Of a stretch of 64,000 nucleotides of DNA, positions 45,448 through 54,562 are shown one piece after another (positions within the stretch are counted from its first letter, which is position 1; each line of letters opens with the position of its first letter). The notes beneath the pieces were generated by a model. That model worked only from the letters and a program-made list of their open reading frames with translations. It did no database searches and had not been told where the DNA came from. Source of the DNA: Chryseobacterium sediminis (GTDB lineage: Bacteria; Bacteroidota; Bacteroidia; Flavobacteriales; Weeksellaceae); the NCBI RefSeq assembly GCF_008386505.1, contig NZ_VUNZ01000003.1, forward strand, positions 310,001-374,000, in the 5' to 3' direction. Made by a program: the position numbers and the translations under genes.

Positions 45448-45471
45448 TACAATTCTAAAAAAAATCTGAAA

Positions 45472-46437
45472 ATGGAATCCTATACGGAAAGAATACTGAT
45501 TACAGGTGCCTTGGGACAAATTGGTACCGAATTGACGAACAGACTTGTTGAAATCCACGGAGCGGAGAACGTTGTTGCCTCAGGATTGGACAGATGGCAG
45601 GAAGGAATTACTTCTGCCGGACACTATGAAAGAATGGATGTTACCAATACACAATTGGTAAGACAGGTGATTCATGATTATGAAATTACTACAGTGTATC
45701 ATTTAGCTTCGCTTTTATCCGGGACTTCGGAAAAGCAGCCTATTTTCGCCTGGAAGCTGAACCTTGAGCCATTGCTTCATTTTTGCGAAATGGCGAAAGA
45801 AGGGCTTCTTAAAAAGATCTTCTGGCCAAGTTCTATCGCTGTATTTGGAAAAGGAATTCCAAAGCATGAAGTAGGACAGGATGTAGTGTTGAACCCAACA
45901 ACGGTTTATGGAATCTCCAAAATGGCAGGGGAGAAGTGGTGTGAATACTATTTTGATAAATATGGTGTAGATGTAAGAAGTATAAGGTATCCTGGATTGA
46001 TCTCATGGAAAACTCCGGCAGGGGGTGGAACCACAGACTACGCTGTTGAGATTTTCTATAAGGCAATTGAAGATGGAAAATATACAAGTTTCATTTCCGA
46101 AGATACAGGAATGCCAATGTTGTATATGGACGATGCTATCAATGCAACCTTGAAATTAATGGACGCTCCAAAAGAAAGTTTATCCGTTCGCTCTTCTTAT
46201 AACTTAGGAGGAATGTCATTTACTCCAAAAGAACTGGCTGCAGAAATCAAGAAAGAAATTCCAGATTTTGCTATCGATTATAACCCGGATTTCAGACAGG
46301 CAATTGCAGATTCATGGCCGGCATCTATTGATGATTCAGTAGCGAAAAAAGACTGGGGTCTGACGTATGATTTCGGAATTTCTGAAATGACAAAAGATAT
46401 GATCAAGAATCTGAAAGTAAAATTAAGCAAAGATTAA
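45472..46437 (+). CDS. SDR-type L-threonine 3-dehydrogenase
   Basis: NAD-dependent epimerase-like enzyme of 321 residues, matching the short-chain L-threonine dehydrogenases of Flavobacteria: nucleotide motif ITGALGQIGTEL near residue 10, MDVTNTQLV, YHLASLLSGTSEKQP, WPSSIAVFG and catalytic YGISKMAGE. C-terminal half with YPGLISWKTPAGGGTTDYAVEIFY, the conserved Thr-DH segment. It oxidises threonine to 2-amino-3-ketobutyrate. Start at 45472 follows the terminator and -7 box; the longer ORF begins inside the terminator. Confidence 0.9.
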   Translation: MESYTERILITGALGQIGTELTNRLVEIHGAENVVASGLDRWQEGITSAGHYERMDVTNTQLVRQVIHDYEITTVYHLASLLSGTSEKQPIFAWKLNLEPLLHFCEMAKEGLLKKIFWPSSIAVFGKGIPKHEVGQDVVLNPTTVYGISKMAGEKWCEYYFDKYGVDVRSIRYPGLISWKTPAGGGTTDYAVEIFYKAIEDGKYTSFISEDTGMPMLYMDDAINATLKLMDAPKESLSVRSSYNLGGMSFTPKELAAEIKKEIPDFAIDYNPDFRQAIADSWPASIDDSVAKKDWGLTYDFGISEMTKDMIKNLKVKLSKD

Positions 46438-46521
46438 TAATGTAAAGTAACACTTTAATTAATAATTGTTTTAACATCTGATTTTTAATATTTTATAGAA
46501 TTTATATAAATTTTAATTTAA

Positions 46522-47274
46522 ATGGTATTATTGACTTTTAACATCACATGTATTGAAGCTGAAGTAAAAAACGGCTCCCAGATTACTGATGATGAGCGAT
46601 TGAAAATTATAGAAAATAATACCAGAGCAATTCTTAGAATTTTAGATATTCATGATATCAAATCAAGTTTTTTCGTAGAGGTTTCTCTTATCGGAAAACT
46701 TCAAAATTTAATAAAAGCAATTTCATCCAAAGGGCATGAAATTGCTTTTTATAATAAAGACTCAACTCCTGAAGAAATTGAAAATGCTAAAAAGAATATT
46801 CAGGATCTTCTGGAAAAACAGATCAGGGGAATTCGTCAAAAAGATGTAAAAGTTTCACAGGAAATTTTAAAGCTGATGGAATTTAATTACGTTTCCAATA
46901 TCGACAATGCTAATATTCTTTTCCCTTTCAAAAGACTCAAAAGAGATACAGAGATTACAGAAGAGGATGGGCTAAGTATTGTCCCTGAAAGTATCTCTCC
47001 TTACAGTCAGCTTCCGTATAATGATTTTGTATTTCAGATCCTGCCCATGAAGTATTACCAGAATATGGTTCTGGAAACATTGCAGAATGAAGAATTTGTA
47101 CTGATTTATCTGAATACATGGCAGTTTACAGATTTCAAAAAATACCATTTTGATATTCCTTTTTACCGGAGCTTATTTTCGGGCAAAAAAATGGAGGACA
47201 AATTAGATGCCCTCCTTACTTTTCTCAATGACAGGGAAATGGCTACTTCCCGTATGAAAGATTATATTTTTTAG
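46522..47274 (+). CDS. Polysaccharide-deacetylase-like protein lacking metal ligands
   Basis: 250 residues, cytosolic by sequence. The fold resembles a NodB/PuuE deacetylase: MVLLTFNITCIE at the N-terminus (strand of the usual TFDD), a first helix with NNTRAILRILDIHDIKSSFFVEV, ISSKGHEIAFYN (the usual GHEIGNH site) and a C-terminal strand VLIYLNTWQF. The Asp-Asp and His-x3-His metal ligands are absent, so it should not be a zinc deacetylase. Function unknown; such proteins recur in flavobacteria. Confidence 0.55.
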   Translation: MVLLTFNITCIEAEVKNGSQITDDERLKIIENNTRAILRILDIHDIKSSFFVEVSLIGKLQNLIKAISSKGHEIAFYNKDSTPEEIENAKKNIQDLLEKQIRGIRQKDVKVSQEILKLMEFNYVSNIDNANILFPFKRLKRDTEITEEDGLSIVPESISPYSQLPYNDFVFQILPMKYYQNMVLETLQNEEFVLIYLNTWQFTDFKKYHFDIPFYRSLFSGKKMEDKLDALLTFLNDREMATSRMKDYIF

Positions 47275-47428
47275 GTTGCAGGTGATAGGTGGCAGGGGTT
47301 AGGGAAAATTCAAGGTTCAAAGTTTAAGGTTGTGTGTAACCAGCAGCTAGTAAACTTGAAACAAAAGAAACCCGCAACTCGTAACCAAAACAACCAGCAA
47401 CTAATAACTCGCATCCCGAATCTCGCAA
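47275..47428. repeat. Intergenic repeat-word cluster C
   Basis: No gene. Words: GGTTGCAGGTGATAGG, AAAATTCAAGGTTCAAAG, AACCAGCAGCTAGTAAAC, GAAACCCGCAACTCG, AACCAGCAACTAATAACTCG, GCATCCCGAATCTCGCAACT. Related words occur in clusters A, B and D and inside trpF. Confidence 0.6.
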
Positions 47429-47430
47429 CT

Positions 47431-48636
47431 CTAACTCAGTTCAAAAAGAGTAATTTCCGGTAATACACCCACTCTTCCCGGATATCCCAATACTCCGAAT
47501 CCTCTGTTTACATACAATAGTTTTCCCTCGCTTTCATATAAATCAGCCCATTTTGGATATTTATATTGTACCGGTGACCATTTTACATTTTTAAGATCTA
47601 GCCCAAACTGCATCCCATGCGTATGTCCTGAAAGTGTCAGATGGATGTTTGAAGGATGTTTTTTTACCACATAATCAAAGTGGGTAGGGTCATGACTCAT
47701 TAGGATTTTAGTAGCCGATTCCGGTACGTTTTTTAAAGCATCATCTATTCTTCCGAATTGCGGGAAAGGTTTTAACCCCCAGTTTTCAACACCCAGAATG
47801 TATATTTTTTCTCCATTTTTTTCAATGATCCTATGTTCGTTTCTCAGCATGTCAAAACCTGCCTGTTTTTCATAACCAATCAAAGTGTCAAGGTTTTCTT
47901 TTTTAGCTGCAGGTGACTCCCAGGATACATAATCCCCATAATCGTGGTTTCCTAATACTGCAAATTTGCCGTCTTTAGCCTCGATTTTTGAAAATAGGGG
48001 AATAAAAGGTTTGAACTCATCCGCAACGTTATTCACCATGTCTCCAGTGAATAATACAAGGTCCGGTTTTTGTTCATTAATCAGATCAATGGCGTGCTGT
48101 AATTTGCTGGGATCAGAGAAGCTTCCACTATGAACGTCAGAAATCTGGATGATTTTATATCCTTTAAAGCTTTTTGGAAGATTGTTGAATTTTACCCTTA
48201 CTCTTCTTACAGTGTGACGGTATTTACCAAAAGTAATTCCATCTATGAAAAGAGCGGAAAGAACACCTCCCATTCCAAGGCCAACAATGCTCAGGAATTT
48301 CCTTCTTTCCGGGAAGAAATTTTCCGAAGATTGGGCAAAACCTATCAGATATCCGCCGGTTCTGATGATATCATCTATTAATAAAAACAGAACGACAAAT
48401 ATTTTAGGAAGGATGAATATTAAAAATAAAGAGATCATGATCTGAGCCCTTACTGTACTTCTGTCTGATCTTTGGAAGTGGGTGACTTCATAAGCGAAAA
48501 TTCCATACACGGCTAAAGAGAGTACCCAATATCCGATTTTTACCCATGAATTATCAGTAAGTGTTCTGATAGCCTGATAAATATAAACTTCCAAAAACAG
48601 GAAGATTCCAGCGATGATTAAAAAATTCTTTTGCAT
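47431..48636 (-). CDS. Membrane-anchored metallophosphoesterase
   Basis: Calcineurin-like phosphoesterase with an N-terminal membrane part: four hydrophobic segments (5-25, 33-50, 65-90 and 120-138) then the catalytic domain with ISDVHSG (about 166), FTGDMVNN, LGNHDYG, SHDPTH and SGHTHGMQFG, covering all five metal-binding blocks. 401 residues, YkuE/UDP-sugar-hydrolase-like subfamily. Substrate unknown, possibly a membrane lipid intermediate. Single-gene unit. Confidence 0.85.
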   Translation of the reverse strand: MQKNFLIIAGIFLFLEVYIYQAIRTLTDNSWVKIGYWVLSLAVYGIFAYEVTHFQRSDRSTVRAQIMISLFLIFILPKIFVVLFLLIDDIIRTGGYLIGFAQSSENFFPERRKFLSIVGLGMGGVLSALFIDGITFGKYRHTVRRVRVKFNNLPKSFKGYKIIQISDVHSGSFSDPSKLQHAIDLINEQKPDLVLFTGDMVNNVADEFKPFIPLFSKIEAKDGKFAVLGNHDYGDYVSWESPAAKKENLDTLIGYEKQAGFDMLRNEHRIIEKNGEKIYILGVENWGLKPFPQFGRIDDALKNVPESATKILMSHDPTHFDYVVKKHPSNIHLTLSGHTHGMQFGLDLKNVKWSPVQYKYPKWADLYESEGKLLYVNRGFGVLGYPGRVGVLPEITLFELS

Positions 48637-48644
48637 GTTCTGAT

Positions 48645-48680
48645 CAAAAAAAGCACAAAGAATAACTTCCCTGTGCTTTT
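48645..48680 (-). terminator. Terminator after the KAS III-like gene
   Basis: Stem AAAAGCACA/TGTGCTTTT with a T7 run on the minus strand, 24 bases after the stop codon. Confidence 0.75.
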
Positions 48681-48703
48681 ATATTTTTTGTTTATTAAAT
48701 ATT

Positions 48704-49771
48704 TTAAGGAAATCTGTAAACGATTGCATTGATGTTCATTCCGGCACCTACCGAAGTCATCACAACGTTCCCTTTTTCTTTAAACGATTGACCTTCCATT
48801 TTTCCTTTAATTATTAAATCATACATCGTAGGAATTGTTGCTACAGAGGTATTTCCAAGATCCTGAATCGTCATAGGAGAGATCGCGTGGTCATATTCTT
48901 TGATGTCATAAAGTCTGTGAAGTCTCTCAATCATAGCGTAATCCATTTTAGCATTTGCCTGGTGAATTAAGATTTTATCTATATCTTCAATAGAAAGACC
49001 TGCATCTGTAATGGTGTCCTTGATAGCATCCGGTACATTTTTAAGAGCGTATTCGTAAATCTTTCTTCCCAGCATTCTTACATAAAGGCGCTTCTGATCT
49101 GCCTCTTTGTTGATAGAAGGTTGGTTTTCAAGGTAGTTTAATTCCGGTCCGTTGTCACAGATCGTGTTGTGGGCAATAATTCCTACATTCTCTTCGTCTG
49201 TTGCTTTTACAACTACTGCTCCGGCACCATCAGCAAAGATCATTCTGTTTCTGTCATATGGATCTGTTACTCTGCTTAAAGTTTCAGCCCCGATAACAAG
49301 AATTGTTTTAGCAACTTTAGCTTTAATTAAATTATCAGACAAAATCATAGCTTCTACCCATCCAGGACATCCGAAAATCATATCATACGTTACGCATTTT
49401 CTGTTTTTGATCCCCAGTTTATTCTTTACTCTTGCTGCCATTGTAGGCATAAAATCAGCATAGCCGTTTTCAGTAACTTCCCCGAAATTGCTTGCATAGA
49501 TGATATAATCCAATTCTTCACCGTCTACTTTTGCATCCTCAAGGGCAATTTTTGCAGCTTCATAACCGATTTGTGAGTTGGAAAGATCATCCTCAATGAA
49601 TCTCCTGTTTTCGATTTCTGTAATCTCTACAAATTTCGCAATGGTCTCTTCCACAGGCTTTTCAATCTTTACTCCGTCTTCAGTGTAGAACTCGGAATTC
49701 ATGAAGTAATCTCTACCAATAACTCTGTTCGGAATATAAGATCCAGAGCCAATAATGATCGTATTCGGCAT
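48704..49771 (-). CDS. 3-oxoacyl-ACP synthase III family protein
   Basis: Thiolase-fold condensing enzyme of 355 residues. The catalytic triad of KAS III is intact: Cys135 in FGCPGW, His in IHQANAKMD and Asn in DLGNTSVATIP. It is longer than FabH and starts MPNTIIIGSGSYIPNR with an insertion near residues 25-45, as in the FabH-like paralogues of Bacteroidota. It may prime fatty acids, or act in a specialised acyl/resorcinol pathway; no fab or flexirubin genes adjoin, so I do not assign fabH. Confidence 0.82.
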   Translation of the reverse strand: MPNTIIIGSGSYIPNRVIGRDYFMNSEFYTEDGVKIEKPVEETIAKFVEITEIENRRFIEDDLSNSQIGYEAAKIALEDAKVDGEELDYIIYASNFGEVTENGYADFMPTMAARVKNKLGIKNRKCVTYDMIFGCPGWVEAMILSDNLIKAKVAKTILVIGAETLSRVTDPYDRNRMIFADGAGAVVVKATDEENVGIIAHNTICDNGPELNYLENQPSINKEADQKRLYVRMLGRKIYEYALKNVPDAIKDTITDAGLSIEDIDKILIHQANAKMDYAMIERLHRLYDIKEYDHAISPMTIQDLGNTSVATIPTMYDLIIKGKMEGQSFKEKGNVVMTSVGAGMNINAIVYRFP

Positions 49772-49797
49772 TCGTTTATATGATTTTTTTAAAGATG

Positions 49798-49805
49798 CAA
49801 AGTTA
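49798..49805 (-). promoter_or_regulatory. -7 promoter element of the KAS III-like gene
   Basis: Minus-strand TAACTTTG, 26 bases before the ATG at 49771. Confidence 0.5.
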
Positions 49806-49842
49806 ATAATTAATATTAATAACGGAGAATTAAAAATATTAT

Positions 49843-49850
49843 TAAATTTG
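49843..49850 (+). promoter_or_regulatory. -7 promoter element of the unknown-ubiE-sprT operon
   Basis: TAAATTTG, 22 bases before the ATG at 49873; divergent from the KAS III-like promoter 38 bases away. Confidence 0.5.
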
Positions 49851-49872
49851 CAAAAATTGTACTTTACAATCT

Positions 49873-50442
49873 ATGAAAAACAACTCGTCCTTAAAAGGCT
49901 TACTTATTGCAGCTGTGGCGTTTATCGTTGCCTTTGGGATCTACTTCCTTTTTTTAGCCAAGAAGAATTATTATGTGGTAGATAATCCTACCCCGAATAC
50001 GTATTACTTTAAGATCAATAACGGATCTGAAGGTATTATTTCAGCGGGGCAGTTTGTACATGTGGATTTGAATAAAGGGAAAAACTCTATTCAGGTTTTT
50101 GATCAGAACAAAAAAATGCTTTACGATTCTGCATTTGAAGTAAATAAACTTCGTGGTCTGATTAATATTACACACCAGGATTACTACGTAAATGACCAGT
50201 ATTACGGATATAATCTTAAAAAAGATTCGTTACTGGCAAACCTTGATAAAACAGTCATTGACGGAAAGGATTATTATGGAGGAGCAAGACGCTTCAATAA
50301 GCTTTACACAGAAGATTTTTATTACAATGTAGATGAAGACTATGACAAAGTGATCAAAAATATCCAGAAAGTGGAATCCCGATCTAAAATCTTCAGAAAG
50401 CAGGATTACCTAAATTATTATAAAGAATATTACAAGTTTTAA
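49873..50442 (+). CDS. Uncharacterised single-pass membrane protein, 189 aa
   Basis: One N-terminal anchor (residues 8-29) and a Tyr-rich extracytoplasmic domain (NYYVVDNPTPNTYYFKINNGS, ITHQDYYVNDQYYGYNL, YYGGARRFNKLYTEDFYYNVDEDY). I do not recognise the family. It is placed first in a run with ubiE and sprT, 3 bases before ubiE. The beta-rich, Tyr-rich domain suggests an envelope role. Confidence 0.65.
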   Translation: MKNNSSLKGLLIAAVAFIVAFGIYFLFLAKKNYYVVDNPTPNTYYFKINNGSEGIISAGQFVHVDLNKGKNSIQVFDQNKKMLYDSAFEVNKLRGLINITHQDYYVNDQYYGYNLKKDSLLANLDKTVIDGKDYYGGARRFNKLYTEDFYYNVDEDYDKVIKNIQKVESRSKIFRKQDYLNYYKEYYKF

Positions 50443-50445
50443 ATT

Positions 50446-51177
50446 TTGACAAAAGATATCACCAAAGTTACTCCCTACAATTCAGAGGCTACAAAAAAAA
50501 GCCAGGTAGAGGATATGTTCGACAATATTGCGCCGAAGTATGACCTTCTGAACCGTGTTTTATCCATGAAAATTGATATTTTGTGGAGAAATAAACTGGT
50601 AAAATGGATGAAAAATGATAATCCGCAGGAAGTGCTGGATGTGGCTACAGGAACGGGAGATCTGGCAATTACCATTGAAAAAGGAACCGGTTCTAAAGTA
50701 GTTGGATTAGATTTATCACAACAAATGCTGAATGTTGGCGTTATTAAAATAAAAAAACTTAAATTAGACGGCAAAATTTCCATGCAAAAAGGAGATGCAG
50801 AAAATTTACCTTTCGAGGACAATAGATTTGATGCTGTTTCCGTTGCATTTGGAGTAAGGAATTTTGAGAACCTTACCAAAGGTTTAGCAGAATTAAGAAG
50901 AGTAGTTAAAGATAACAAAAGTGTTTATATACTGGAGTTTTCAAAGGTTGAGGGTTTCATGGGGCCATTGTATATGTTTTATTTCAAAAATATATTGCCT
51001 GCCATTGGCAGATTGGTTTCTAAGGATAATAGGGCGTATACATACCTTCCGGATTCTGTAAATGCTTTTCCTTTCGGGGAGAAGATGAAGCAAATTCTTT
51101 TAGATACGGGATTTAAGAAAGTAGAATATAAAAAATTAAGTTTAGGTATAGCCACAATTTATAAAGCAACAAAGTAA
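50446..51177 (+). CDS. menG: Demethylmenaquinone methyltransferase
   Basis: Final C-methylation in menaquinone synthesis (UbiE/MenG family). SAM motif EVLDVATGTGDLAITI near residue 62, GLDLSQQML, KGDAENLPFEDNRFDAVSVAFGVRNFENL, typical UbiE spacing. The start codon is TTG (TKDITKVTPYNSEATKKSQV follows); the first ATG is 23 codons in, past conserved residues, so TTG is needed. 243 residues. Methylates the quinone that would feed the cydAB oxidase seen elsewhere in the window. Confidence 0.93.
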   Translation: MTKDITKVTPYNSEATKKSQVEDMFDNIAPKYDLLNRVLSMKIDILWRNKLVKWMKNDNPQEVLDVATGTGDLAITIEKGTGSKVVGLDLSQQMLNVGVIKIKKLKLDGKISMQKGDAENLPFEDNRFDAVSVAFGVRNFENLTKGLAELRRVVKDNKSVYILEFSKVEGFMGPLYMFYFKNILPAIGRLVSKDNRAYTYLPDSVNAFPFGEKMKQILLDTGFKKVEYKKLSLGIATIYKATK

Positions 51178-51180
51178 CCT

Positions 51181-51963
51181 ATGAATAAATTTCTATTAAA
51201 AGCACTGGTTTTAACCTCAGTAAATGTTGCCGTTTTTGCAAACGCGCAATTCAGAACCCGAAACAGAATGGATAAGTTGGAAGATTTCGACGAGCAGAAA
51301 TTCAGTTGGGGGTTTTATTTGAACGGGAACAGACTGGATTACCGCATTGTTTTGCATCCGAAATACGGGATGAATGATAATGAAAACCTTGTTACATCTA
51401 AGGAAAGCTATAGCTTCGGTGCCGGGCTTATTGCAAAATGGAGACTGAATGATTATCTTGATGTAAGGATAGAACCAGGTTTACAGTTTGCACAAAGACA
51501 GTTGACTTTTAATACTCAATCCAATGACATTTATGCAGGTGGTTCTTTGACCAATCCTCCTTTTATGCCATTCCCGTTACAGGAAAAGGATAAAGTAAGA
51601 GAAATTAAATCTACGCTAATTGACATTCCTGTAATGTTGGAGCTTCACGGACAAAGATGGTACAATTCAAGACCTTACGTTGCAGCAGGGGTGAACTATG
51701 TTGTAAACCTTCAGTCTAACGCAACTTCTACGGATGATAACATGCAGGGGATCTACAGATCAACTACACACAACTTTGCATGGTCTGCAGAAATGGGAAT
51801 CCAGTTTTATTTCAACAAATTTAAACTGACTCCTGCCGTTAGAGGAACATTCTTCATGAACAACGAGAAAGTGGCAGATAACGCTACTACACCTCCTTAC
51901 TGGGCTTCTGCAATTTCAACATTACAGACAAGAGCCGTAATGTTTGTTCTGAAATTTGAATAA
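51181..51963 (+). CDS. sprT: Type IX secretion system outer-membrane protein PorT/SprT
   Basis: Outer-membrane beta-barrel needed for T9SS assembly. Signal peptide ends ANAQ (residue 23). The barrel shows KFSWGFYLNGNRLDYRIV, GLIAKWRLNDYLDVRIEPGLQF, STLIDIPVMLEL, RPYVAAGVNYVVNL and an aromatic C-terminus (VMFVLKFE), matching PorT/SprT proteins; 260 residues is normal. Three bases after the menaquinone methyltransferase gene. It implies the cell secretes T9SS cargo and may glide. Confidence 0.82.
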   Translation: MNKFLLKALVLTSVNVAVFANAQFRTRNRMDKLEDFDEQKFSWGFYLNGNRLDYRIVLHPKYGMNDNENLVTSKESYSFGAGLIAKWRLNDYLDVRIEPGLQFAQRQLTFNTQSNDIYAGGSLTNPPFMPFPLQEKDKVREIKSTLIDIPVMLELHGQRWYNSRPYVAAGVNYVVNLQSNATSTDDNMQGIYRSTTHNFAWSAEMGIQFYFNKFKLTPAVRGTFFMNNEKVADNATTPPYWASAISTLQTRAVMFVLKFE

Positions 51964-51987
51964 AAAAATATTCCATTGAAAATACAC

Positions 51988-52014
51988 AGGAGGTGCATTA
52001 GCGCCTCCTTTTTT
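51988..52014 (+). terminator. Terminator after sprT
   Basis: Stem AGGAGGTGC/GCGCCTCCT (one G-U) with an ATTA loop and T6 run. Confidence 0.85.
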
Positions 52015-52041
52015 GTGGGTATATCAAAATATAGAGCGTTT

Positions 52042-52049
52042 TATTTTTG
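52042..52049 (+). promoter_or_regulatory. -7 promoter element of the zapB-like/zapA operon
   Basis: TATTTTTG, 53 bases before the ATG at 52103; it lies downstream of an alternative TTG start at 52013, arguing against that longer reading frame. Confidence 0.45.
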
Positions 52050-52102
52050 TTAGTGTTATTATTTTTTTATTTTTGCTTTTAGTTAGAATATACAAACCTG
52101 AA

Positions 52103-52405
52103 ATGCTTCAAGATTTAGAAAACAATTTTTCAGAATTAGAGAGAAAAATTTTGACTCTTCAAAAGAACTATAAAAATCTTACTGAAAATCTAAGAGAGTT
52201 AAATATTGAGCATGAAGAGTTGAAGAAGAAGTATGATGAGGAAAGAAGAAAGAATCAGGTATTAGCAGAAGAACAAAAAAATATAAAACTTTATTCAGCA
52301 ATATCAGGAAATCCTGAACACAATAGATTAATGAAAAACCATATCAACAGATTGGTGAAAGAAATTGATTTCTGTATTGCTCAGCTTCAAAACAGTGGAT
52401 TATAA
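52103..52405 (+). CDS. Small coiled-coil protein (ZapB-like), upstream of zapA
   Basis: 100-residue protein that is almost entirely coiled coil, with heptads through LQDLENNFSELERKILTLQ, ENLRELNIEHEELKKKYDEE and NRLMKNHINRLVKEIDFCI. ATG at 52103 is chosen over a longer in-frame reading because the -7 box and sprT terminator lie between the two. The stop shares a base with the zapA ATG. Size, charge and pairing with zapA suggest a ZapB-like division partner, inferred only. Confidence 0.65.
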   Translation: MLQDLENNFSELERKILTLQKNYKNLTENLRELNIEHEELKKKYDEERRKNQVLAEEQKNIKLYSAISGNPEHNRLMKNHINRLVKEIDFCIAQLQNSGL

Positions 52406-52692
52406 TGGAGATAAGGAGAATAACCGTCAACATTGCAGGAAGAGTGTATCCGCTGAACGTACCGGCAGCAGAGGAAGAAACTTTGCGTAAAGTAGGGAAG
52501 CAGATCGAGAATATGATTAAAGATTTTGAACAGAACTTCGATGTAAGAGATAAACAGGATGCTTTGGCAATGTGTGCCCTTAAACTGGGAACCAATGCAG
52601 AAGTAGTTTCTCTTAACTACGAAAAAAATATTAATTCAACCAACGAGAGATTAGCTCAGATTAATCAGTCGTTGAATGAAGTCGGGAAATAG
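52405..52692 (+). CDS. zapA: Cell division protein ZapA
   Basis: FtsZ-associating protein, 95 residues: N-terminal IRRITVNIAGRVYPLNVPAAEEETLRKV (the ZapA globular part), then a helix (IENMIKDFEQNFDVRDKQDALAMCALKLG) and a C-terminal coiled coil. Overlaps the preceding gene by one base. A 6S RNA-like element follows directly, as ssrS follows zapA in Proteobacteria. Confidence 0.88.
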   Translation: MEIRRITVNIAGRVYPLNVPAAEEETLRKVGKQIENMIKDFEQNFDVRDKQDALAMCALKLGTNAEVVSLNYEKNINSTNERLAQINQSLNEVGK

Positions 52693-52716
52693 ATTTTTTT
52701 TCCTGAAAAATTACTA

Positions 52717-52883
52717 CCTACAATAATTCTAACACATTAAAGGTAAACTCAACGCTAAACAATTACCGAACAAATGTCCATCGAATGGCGTGCCGGATTT
52801 CCGGATTACAGACAATGGAAATCAGTTCAAATCGTGTTGATTAGGAGTTTACTCTCAATCTCTGGATTATTGTAGGCTTTTTT
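52717..52883 (+). ncRNA. ssrS: Probable 6S RNA
   Basis: Non-coding stretch of about 167 nt between zapA and rny. It folds as one long imperfect rod: closing stem CCTACAATAAT (52717-52727) with ATTATTGTAGG (52866-52876), large internal loop, then AGGTAAACTC (52741-52750) with GAGTTTACT (52845-52853), and further pairing towards the centre, the 6S RNA pattern with a central bubble. The closing stem is followed by T6. The zapA neighbourhood is where ssrS sits in many bacteria. Sequence alone does not prove it; a covariance-model search is needed. Confidence 0.6.
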
Positions 52884-52920
52884 ATTTGGATATGAAGACA
52901 ATTAAAACTCAATATATATT

Positions 52921-54489
52921 ATGACAACAGCCATTATAGCCGGCGTTATTTGCTTAGTTATTGGGGCAATCATAGGGATGTTTTTCTCTAAAAGCTCATT
53001 GAATACTAAGGCAAAATTTATCATAGATGATGCAACAAAAAATGCCGAAAACCTTATAGAAAAAGCTAACGTACAAGCCGAATCCATAAAGAAAGAAAAA
53101 AACCTTCAGGCAAAAGAAAAATTCCTGGAACTGAAATCTCAGCATGACGCAGACATTCAGTCCCGTGAAAAGAAAATGCAGGAAGTTGAAAAGAGAACGA
53201 AAGACAAGGAGCATAAGCTGAATGATGAACTTAGCAAGACCGGAAAACTTGAAAAAGATTTAGACAAGCAGATTGCAGACTACGCTAAGAAGAACGAGAT
53301 TCTTGAGAGAAAACAGCAGGAATTAGATACAGCTACCGCTAAAAAAGTAGAAATACTTGAAAAAATATCTAACTATACCGCTGATGAAGCTAAAGCAGAA
53401 TTGGTAGAAACCATGAGAGCTGAAGCTAAAACAAGGGCACAGGCACACGTTCAGAGCATTATGGAAGAAGCTCAGATGAATGCCAAAAATGAAGCGAGAA
53501 AAATCGTTATCCAGACTATTCAGAGAATCGGAACTGAACAGGCTATTGAAAATTCAGTATCTGTTTTCAACATTGAGTCTGATGAAGTAAAAGGTAGAAT
53601 TATCGGTAGAGAGGGTAGAAATATCCGTGCTTTGGAAGCCGTGACAGGAGTTGAAATCATCGTTGATGATACCCCGGAAGCGATCCTTCTTTCATGTTTT
53701 GATCCGGTAAGAAGAGAAATCGCAAGACTATCCCTTCACAGATTGGTTACCGATGGTAGAATTCACCCGGCAAGAATCGAAGAAGTAGTTGAAAAAACCA
53801 GAAAGCAAATTGAGGAGGAAATCATTGAAGTAGGTAAGAGAACCATCATTGATTTAGGAATCCACGGATTACACCCTGAGTTAATCAAAATCGTAGGTAG
53901 AATGAAATACCGTTCTTCTTACGGACAAAACTTATTACAGCACTCAAGAGAAGTTGCAAACATCGCTGCAACTATGGCTGCTGAATTAGGATTAAACGTA
54001 AAATTAGCAAAAAGAGCAGGTCTTTTACACGATATCGGTAAAGTTCCTGAGCAGGAATCAGAATTACCACACGCTTTGTTAGGAATGCAGTGGGCTGAGA
54101 AATATGGTGAAAACCCTGAGGTAGTAAACGCTATTGGAGCGCACCATGACGAAATTGAAATGAAATCATTATTATCTCCGATCATTCAGGTTGCCGATGC
54201 AATTTCAGGAGCAAGACCGGGAGCAAGAAGACAGGTGTTGGAATCTTATATCCAGAGATTGAAAGACCTTGAATCAGCAGCATTAAGTTTCGATGGAGTA
54301 TCGAGTGCTTATGCAATCCAGGCGGGTAGAGAACTGAGAGTAATGGTAGAGAGTGGAAAAGTAAATGACGAAGTAGCTTCTCAGCTTTCTTACGATATCT
54401 CAGAGAAAATTCAGAATGAACTGACTTATCCGGGACAGGTAAAAGTAACAGTAATCAGAGAAACAAGAGCTGTGAATATAGCCAGATAA
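52921..54489 (+). CDS. rny: Ribonuclease Y
   Basis: Membrane-bound endoribonuclease that starts mRNA turnover. Order: N-terminal membrane helix (3-23), long coiled coil (about 30-190), KH domain with [21 protein letters not shown] (about 222), HD domain with [13 protein letters not shown] (about 360) and NAIGAHHDE, and a C-terminal helical part. 522 residues, normal. Single gene with a terminator. Confidence 0.95.
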   Translation: MTTAIIAGVICLVIGAIIGMFFSKSSLNTKAKFIIDDATKNAENLIEKANVQAESIKKEKNLQAKEKFLELKSQHDADIQSREKKMQEVEKRTKDKEHKLNDELSKTGKLEKDLDKQIADYAKKNEILERKQQELDTATAKKVEILEKISNYTADEAKAELVETMRAEAKTRAQAHVQSIMEEAQMNAKNEARKIVIQTIQRIGTEQAIENSVSVFNIESDEVKGRIIGREGRNIRALEAVTGVEIIVDDTPEAILLSCFDPVRREIARLSLHRLVTDGRIHPARIEEVVEKTRKQIEEEIIEVGKRTIIDLGIHGLHPELIKIVGRMKYRSSYGQNLLQHSREVANIAATMAAELGLNVKLAKRAGLLHDIGKVPEQESELPHALLGMQWAEKYGENPEVVNAIGAHHDEIEMKSLLSPIIQVADAISGARPGARRQVLESYIQRLKDLESAALSFDGVSSAYAIQAGRELRVMVESGKVNDEVASQLSYDISEKIQNELTYPGQVKVTVIRETRAVNIAR

Positions 54490-54521
54490 TAATCAGAAAA
54501 AGATATTTGATAAAAACCTTT

Positions 54522-54552
54522 CAAGAAATTGAAAGGTTTTTTATTTTTATCA
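54522..54552 (+). terminator. Terminator after rny
   Basis: 13-bp stem AAAAACCTTTCAA/TTGAAAGGTTTTT with a GAAA tetraloop and T-run. Confidence 0.9.
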
Positions 54553-54562
54553 AAACTTAAAA

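Noticed and set aside
45403..45471. Longer start for the threonine dehydrogenase gene (ATG at 45403)
   Set aside because: It lies in the stem of the terminator of the TonB receptor gene and upstream of the -7 box TACTTTTG; the added residues are hydrophobic noise, and the family starts at MESYTERILITG.
48704..49771. Naming the KAS III-like gene fabH or darB
   Set aside because: The active site is clear, but no neighbouring fatty-acid or flexirubin genes are present, and the paralogue cannot be told apart by eye.
52013..52102. Longer ORF for the ZapB-like protein with an apparent transmembrane helix
   Set aside because: It begins with TTG in the T-run of the sprT terminator, and the putative helix is translated from an AT-rich promoter region containing TATTTTTG.
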